Assembly: GCA_003225515.1 (NCBI GenBank)
Contig: QIAK01000145.1
Span: 1-8,810, forward strand
Length of the DNA: 8,810 nucleotides
Source: Acidobacteriota bacterium
GTDB taxonomy: Bacteria; Acidobacteriota; Terriglobia; Terriglobales; Acidobacteriaceae
Reading direction: 5' to 3'
Of this stretch, positions 5,375 through 8,810 are shown piece by piece. The notes under the pieces are model-generated. The model was not told where the DNA came from and made no database searches. It was given only the letters and a program-made list of their open reading frames with translations. The position numbers were made by a program, and so were the translations under genes. Each line of letters starts with the position of its first letter. Positions within the stretch are counted from its first letter, which is position 1.

Positions 5375-5668
5375 ATGGCTGCAGGTTTGACTAAGACACA
5401 GCTCATTCGGCATCTCGCCGAGAAAACTGAGCTTCCCAACAAAACCGCGGCGGCGTTCCTGGAGCAGTTGGCCGACACCGCTATCAAAGAAACAAAAAAG
5501 AACGGCATCTTCGTGGTCCCCGGCCTCGGCCGTCTGGTGAAGGCGCATCGCAAGGCTCGCGTGGGACGTAACCCGCAGACCGGCGAACCCATCCAGATCA
5601 AGGCCAAGACCGTCGTGAAGTTCCGCGTCGCCAAAGCCGCGAAAGACGCAATCGCTCCCAAGAAGTAG
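5375..5668 (+). CDS. HU/IHF-family nucleoid DNA-binding protein
   Basis: The 97-residue basic protein has the full HU fold. Two N-terminal helices (LTKTQLIRHLAEKTELPNK, then AAAFLEQLADTAIKETKK) form the dimer body. Next come the strand turn NGIFVVPGLGRLVKAHRKAR (43-62) and the DNA-embracing arm with the tip G-RNP-QTGE (64-71), where the conserved Pro (67) intercalates between bases. Last are IKAKTVVKFRVAKAAKDAI and a short AP-KK tail. HU binds DNA without strict sequence preference, bends it and compacts the nucleoid. The length is typical (90-100). ATG 5375 is chosen over TTG 5357 because GAGGAG (5362-5367) sits seven bases before it and the usual MxxLTKxxL start follows. The gene is a single unit with its own terminator at 5689-5719. 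I cannot tell HU from IHF subunits by eye, so no symbol is given. Confidence 0.95.
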   Translation: MAAGLTKTQLIRHLAEKTELPNKTAAAFLEQLADTAIKETKKNGIFVVPGLGRLVKAHRKARVGRNPQTGEPIQIKAKTVVKFRVAKAAKDAIAPKK

Positions 5669-5688
5669 TCCCAGTGTTGAAGTAAATG

Positions 5689-5719
5689 AAGGCCGGCGCG
5701 AGCCGGCCTTTGATTTTTT
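5689..5719 (+). terminator. Intrinsic terminator of the HU gene
   Basis: AAGGCCGGC (5689-5697) pairs perfectly with GCCGGCCTT (5702-5710) around a GCGA loop, and six Ts follow at 5714-5719. It starts 20 bases after the HU stop codon. This is the clearest terminator in the window. Confidence 0.93.
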
Positions 5720-5829
5720 CTCCCACACTCAAACAAATGTAGAGACAGCGCGCTCGGCTCTCCGTTAAGCGGCAGCTCGAAGAGTTTTTTTCCCCGGAAC
5801 TCGGCAAGCTAAGATACTAGCCAGGAACC

Positions 5830-6758
5830 ATGCTCAACTGGATCGTCATCGGAATCGGCGACATCGCGACCCGCCGTGTCATCCCCGCAATTCAAGCCCA
5901 ACCCGGAAGCCGGCTCTACGGCCTGGTTACACGCGATCACGCCAAGGCAGCTCCATATAACACACGTGTCTGGTCCTCGCTCGACGAGGCTCTCGCTGAT
6001 ACTAACGTCAGAACTGAAGTGCAGGCTATCTACGTCGGAACGCCCGTATTCCTGCATGCGCCGCAGACCATTCGATCCTTGCGCGCCGGCAAGCATGTAC
6101 TCTGCGAGAAGCCGATGGCCATGAACGAAGCCGAGGCCCGCACCATGCTGCAAGCCGCCGGGCAAAGCGGAAAGACCCTCGGCTTGGCCTACTATCGTCG
6201 TTCTTATCCCAAAGTGCAGCGCGCCAGACAACTGCTCGCAGCCGGCGCAATCGGCAAACCAGTTCTCGCCGAACTCTCCTGCCACATGTGGTTCGATGGC
6301 ACCGGCAGCCGCAGTTGGCTGGTCGATCCCGCCAAGGCCGGAGGCGGTCCGCTCTTCGACATCGCCTCGCACCGCATCGACGTTCTGAGCCGCTGCGTGT
6401 GGCGGGGCAGCTTTCCAACGCAGTGCATCATTATGCGGTGGAAGACAATGCCACCGTAATCATCGAATATGCCGGAGGAGTCCGCGGGATCGTCGACGTC
6501 CGCTGGCATTCCAAAATCGCCCGCGACGAATGCCGCATCCGTGGCACCGACGGCGAAATGGAATTAAGCCCGCTGAATGGCCCCGATCTTGTCTATTCCG
6601 GCGGCAGCGAGAAGCTTCCACCCCACGCTAACCTACACTATCCCATGCTTCAGAATTTTGTGGATGCGGTAGAGGGCAAGGCTCCGTTGCTGGCCAGTGG
6701 GGCGTCATCGTTCTGGACAGACTGGGTCACCGAGCAGGCGCGTCGCACACATAAGTAG
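5830..6758 (+). pseudogene. Gfo/Idh/MocA-family oxidoreductase, frameshifted
   Basis: The first part (5830 to about 6387) encodes an NAD(P)-binding Rossmann domain: VIGIGDIA (6-13, GxGxxA motif), YVGTP, then HVLCEKPMAM with the family EKP (93-95), and GGGPLFDIASHRID (171-184), which supplies the family's Asp and His. Frame then changes. The plus-1 frame carries the expected continuation EPLRVAGQLSNAVHHYAVEDNATVIIEYAGG through FWTDWVTEQA to the stop at 6756-6758. Without the shift, translation ends at 6459 after an unrelated tail, giving 209 residues. Comparing with usual members (ID-x-x-NYLFG-x-P), about four residues are also missing between IDVL and EPLRV, so a deletion near 6386 of about 13 bases fits better than a single-base error. 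Such enzymes oxidise sugars or related polyols; the substrate is unknown. A weak AGGAA ribosome site lies very close to the ATG. It is probably inactive, unless the shift is a sequencing artefact. Confidence 0.85.
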
Positions 6759-6760
6759 AA

Positions 6761-6772
6761 CTCGACGTCGAG
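6761..6772. repeat. Perfect 12-base palindrome
   Basis: CTCGACGTCGAG is fully self-complementary and starts two bases after the stop of the broken oxidoreductase gene. It has no T run and no spacing that suggests a specific operator. Its role is unknown. Confidence 0.4.
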
Positions 6773-6807
6773 GAAATGTGATTATGTAGGAACGGCCACT
6801 CTCCCCT

Positions 6808-6843
6808 GTCCGTGGACGAAGCTCGGCTTGCTTCGGCATGGAC
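6808..6843. terminator. Hairpin between convergent genes
   Basis: GTCCGTG (6808-6814) pairs with CATGGAC (6837-6843), with one G-U pair, and CGAAGC (6817-6822) pairs with GCTTCG (6830-6835) around a 7-base loop. It sits five bases past the stop of the minus-strand amidohydrolase and 49 bases past the stop of the oxidoreductase, where a shared terminator would be expected. Neither side has a T run, so termination by this alone is doubtful. Confidence 0.35.
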
Positions 6844-6848
6844 GAGCC

Positions 6849-8141
6849 TCACTTCCCATACTCATTCTTCACCACTTCTCCACCCTTCATCACAAACTTC
6901 ACCCGCTCCAGCGTGGTCACGTCCTTCACTGGATCGCCATCCACCGCCACGATGTCCGCCCACGCCCCCGGCTCCAGCGTGCCGACCTTGCCCGACCAGC
7001 CCAGCAAATCCGCGGCATTTATGGTCGCGGCCTGAATTGCCTGCAGCGGCGTCAGTCCCAGCCTCACCATCACCGCGAATTCGTGAGCATTCATGCCATG
7101 GGGATACACTGCCGCATCCGTCCCGAACGCTACCTTCACACCGCTGGCAAACGCATGCGCAATGTTTTTGCGGGCCGCCGGAATCACCTCTTGCGCTTTG
7201 GCCAGCAGCGGCGGCGGCAGATGCGTGAGCCCCGCATTGTCGATCATCCAGTCGCCCAGATAAAGCGTGGGCACCAGATACGTGCCGTGCTCCTTCATGA
7301 CCGCAATCCCGGCGTCGTCAATATAGGACCCATGCTCAATCGAATCGACTCCCGCTTCCGCCGCCCAGCGAATTCCCTCCGCCCCATGCGCGTGCGCCGC
7401 GACTTTGCGTCCCAAGCGATGCGCGTCAGCTACGATTGCCTTCATCTCTTCCAGCGTAAACTGCGAATGCTGCGGATTGTCGCCCAGGGAAAGCACTCCC
7501 CCTGTCGCGCACACCTTGATCAGATCCGCGCCGTACTTAATGTTCTCGCGGACCTTGTGCTGCACGGCTGCGATGCCGTCTGCGGCGCCATCGCTGGTCG
7601 CGTGATATTCCGACGGAAGCATGTTGTTGTCGCAGTGTCCGCCCGTGATGCTTAACGCCGGTCCGCTCACCAGCAGCCGCGGCCCCGGAACATCGCCCGC
7701 ATTAATGGCGTCGCGCAACGCTACATCGCTGAAGCCGCGTGCTCCCACATTACGCGCAGTGGTAAATCCCGCCAGTAAAGTAAGCCGCGCATTCTTGGCG
7801 CCCGTAAGCGTCGTTCGCGGCACCGACAATGCCAAAGTCTCGTAGCCAAACCTGGGCTCCATCGTCAGGTGCGTATGTGCGTCGATCAGTCCCGGCAGCA
7901 CTGTGGCATTCCCCAGCTCGATGCGCACCGCATCCGCTGGAATCTTCGCCTCAGCGGCCGCGCCGCTGCTGACGATCTTGCCGTCTTCAATTACCAGCAT
8001 CTGGTCAGCCAGCATTTTCCCAGTCTTCACGTCGAGCACATGTCCCGCATGAACCGCGACATGCTGCGGCGTTTGTGCCATTGCCGCACTCGCCAGAAAC
8101 AACAGCGAAACAGCAACCACGACCGTGCAGAGCTTTCTCAT
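6849..8141 (-). CDS. Secreted metal-dependent amidohydrolase (COG1228-like)
   Basis: The 430-residue product begins with a signal peptide (MRKL, a hydrophobic core at 6-18, cut after AMA near residue 22), so it is exported to the periplasm. The mature part is an amidohydrolase barrel with flanking beta domain. Metal ligands are H89 and H91 in VLPGLIDAHTH, a probable carbamylated K209 (DLIKVCATGG), H250 or H252 (AAHAHG), H270 (SIEHGSYID) and D342 (VAFGTDAAVYPHG); GKVGTLEPGAWADIVAVDGDP closes the beta domain. These place it with imidazolonepropionase-like amidohydrolases, many of which are prolidase-like dipeptidases. A periplasmic peptidase is therefore my best guess; an ester or amide hydrolase is possible. 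ATG 8141 is chosen over upstream in-frame codons because it starts the signal peptide and AAGGGAG (8145-8151) precedes it. The DoxX gene ends 46 bases upstream on the same strand, suggesting cotranscription. Confidence 0.92.
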   Translation of the reverse strand: MRKLCTVVVAVSLLFLASAAMAQTPQHVAVHAGHVLDVKTGKMLADQMLVIEDGKIVSSGAAAEAKIPADAVRIELGNATVLPGLIDAHTHLTMEPRFGYETLALSVPRTTLTGAKNARLTLLAGFTTARNVGARGFSDVALRDAINAGDVPGPRLLVSGPALSITGGHCDNNMLPSEYHATSDGAADGIAAVQHKVRENIKYGADLIKVCATGGVLSLGDNPQHSQFTLEEMKAIVADAHRLGRKVAAHAHGAEGIRWAAEAGVDSIEHGSYIDDAGIAVMKEHGTYLVPTLYLGDWMIDNAGLTHLPPPLLAKAQEVIPAARKNIAHAFASGVKVAFGTDAAVYPHGMNAHEFAVMVRLGLTPLQAIQAATINAADLLGWSGKVGTLEPGAWADIVAVDGDPVKDVTTLERVKFVMKGGEVVKNEYGK

Positions 8142-8187
8142 GAACTCCCTTTCCTGAATGTTTCGATTGAAATTGATATAGCGACGA

Positions 8188-8673
8188 TTACGCGCGAGTG
8201 GATTGCCTCCACCGTCCGTCAATGCCCCAGACTCGTCCGGCGTCCGCCGCGAAGAAGACGATAAACAGAAGTAACAGCGGCAGGTGGTCAAGTTCAGCGC
8301 CGAAATACCGCCAAACCGGAACTCCGTGCCCCGGTCCCCACCACGTGGCCACAACTAAATTCGTCATATACAACATGCCTAGAACCGAGCAGGGCCGCAC
8401 CCATAATCCCAGCAATAGAGAAAATCCGATCAGCAGTTCGACAACCCCAACCACATAACCAAAAAATACTGCGTGCGGAAGCACCACGTTCGCCAGCACC
8501 GGACGATAGAAGCCCAATGCGCCGTTCACAATATAATCATTCAAGTAAGTTTGAAAGCCGCCGTGAGCAAACCCCGGCCCTGCCACCTTATACTCGCCAA
8601 ATAGCAGGAAGAACACAGACGTGGCGATGCGCACGCCCGCAATGGTTCGAGACAAAGCAGAAGGGGCAGCCAT
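8188..8673 (-). CDS. DoxX-family membrane protein
   Basis: The 161-residue product is mostly hydrophobic with about four membrane segments: residues 11-31 (IAGVRIATSVFFLLFG...), 64-91 (HAVFFGYVVGVVELLIGFSL...), 97-112 and 130-146 (HLPLLLLFIVFFAADAG). The first-helix pattern RIATSVFFLLFGEYK and the G-x-V-E-L-L-I-G motif in the second are typical of DoxX/DoxD-like inner-membrane proteins, a broad family linked to quinone or redox processes in some members and uncharacterised in most. The length fits (130-170). I start at ATG 8673, where the first helix follows after ten residues; TTG 8691 in frame would add six residues. Neither has a strong ribosome site. It lies upstream of the secreted amidohydrolase in the same direction with a 46-base gap, probably in one operon. 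No substrate can be inferred. Confidence 0.85.
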   Translation of the reverse strand: MAAPSALSRTIAGVRIATSVFFLLFGEYKVAGPGFAHGGFQTYLNDYIVNGALGFYRPVLANVVLPHAVFFGYVVGVVELLIGFSLLLGLWVRPCSVLGMLYMTNLVVATWWGPGHGVPVWRYFGAELDHLPLLLLFIVFFAADAGRVWGIDGRWRQSTRA

Positions 8674-8705
8674 CAGGTCAATGCGCAGCAACCGGGACTT
8701 TGGAA

Positions 8706-8723
8706 GGCGCGTAGAGCCGCGCC
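8706..8723. repeat. GC-rich hairpin upstream of the DoxX gene
   Basis: GGCGCG (8706-8711) and CGCGCC (8718-8723) form a perfect 6-bp stem with a 6-base loop, in the leader of the DoxX gene. The surrounding words (CGCGCCCTTAACA) look to me like a common acidobacterial intergenic repeat, from memory only. Confidence 0.35.
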
Positions 8724-8732
8724 CTTAACACG

Positions 8733-8763
8733 AAAAAATGCAGCGTTCAGCCCGGTCGCTTGC
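8733..8763 (-). terminator. Terminator of a gene entering from the right
   Basis: On the minus strand GCAAGCG pairs with CGCTGC (one bulged A) around an 11-base loop and is followed one base later by six Ts (8733-8738 read as A on the plus strand). It lies eight bases after an in-frame TAG at 8772-8774, where the terminator of the neighbouring gene would be expected. Confidence 0.5.
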
Positions 8764-8771
8764 TCTCGCTC

Positions 8772-8810
8772 CTAACCTCCGGGTCCATCGTTAGAAAAAT
8801 ACTGCTCCAG
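8772..8810 (-). CDS. Possible 3' end of a truncated gene
   Basis: One minus-strand frame is open from the window edge and reads LEQYFSNDGPGG before a TAG at 8772-8774; a terminator-like hairpin follows at once. Twelve residues are too few to identify a family or to be sure that this is coding. Confidence 0.3.
   Translation of the reverse strand: MEQYFSNDGPGG

Noticed and set aside
6288..6758. Second half of the oxidoreductase as a separate gene
   Set aside because: The first 30 or so residues of that frame are Arg-rich out-of-frame reading of the conserved GGGPLFDIASHRID region. Only the part after about 6387 resembles the family.
6828..7655. Long plus-strand open frame opposite the amidohydrolase
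   Set aside because: The product is His/Arg-rich without family features, and the minus strand encodes a complete amidohydrolase with all metal ligands.

Overview
The window looks like ordinary chromosomal DNA of a Gram-negative (diderm) bacterium, most likely an acidobacterium (Acidobacteriota, Terriglobia/Koribacter-like). This is inferred from the gene set: lpxC shows that lipid A is made, and a LolA-like exported protein, a receiver-PilZ protein and a secreted amidohydrolase are present. Moderately GC-rich coding sequence, some non-ATG starts and short repeats scattered between genes also fit. It is not proven by a marker gene. No phage, transposase, CRISPR array, tRNA, rRNA or defence cassette is visible.

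Layout. 1-292 holds no convincing gene. 293-1174 (+) encodes an exported LolA-like protein of unknown role. 1335-2246 (+) is lpxC, the committed step of lipid A synthesis, apparently starting at CTG. 2366-2599 (-) is a small helical protein and 2730-3461 (-) a receiver-PilZ protein that probably reads c-di-GMP. 3618-4106 (+) is folK (folate synthesis), divergent from the PilZ gene. 4335-4988 (-) encodes a cysteine-rich, probably zinc-binding protein of unknown function with a TTG start and strong ribosome site. 4989-5374 has no gene but carries a striking 7-base repeat array in two opposed arms, then the HU leader. 5375-5668 (+) is an HU-type nucleoid protein followed by a textbook terminator. 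5830-6758 (+) is a Gfo/Idh/MocA-type oxidoreductase broken by a frameshift that looks like a small deletion. On the minus strand, a DoxX-type membrane protein (8188-8673) lies just upstream of a secreted metal-dependent amidohydrolase (6849-8141), probably as one operon. At the right edge a minus-strand reading frame seems to end at 8772, with a terminator behind it.

The genes are mostly single units on alternating strands and do not form one pathway. Envelope functions recur (lipid A, LolA-like, DoxX, periplasmic amidohydrolase), but the only likely cotranscribed pair is doxX-amidohydrolase. I found no undescribed multi-gene system. The points most worth checking are the lpxC start codon, the heptamer-repeat locus before HU, the deletion in the oxidoreductase and the cysteine-rich protein.
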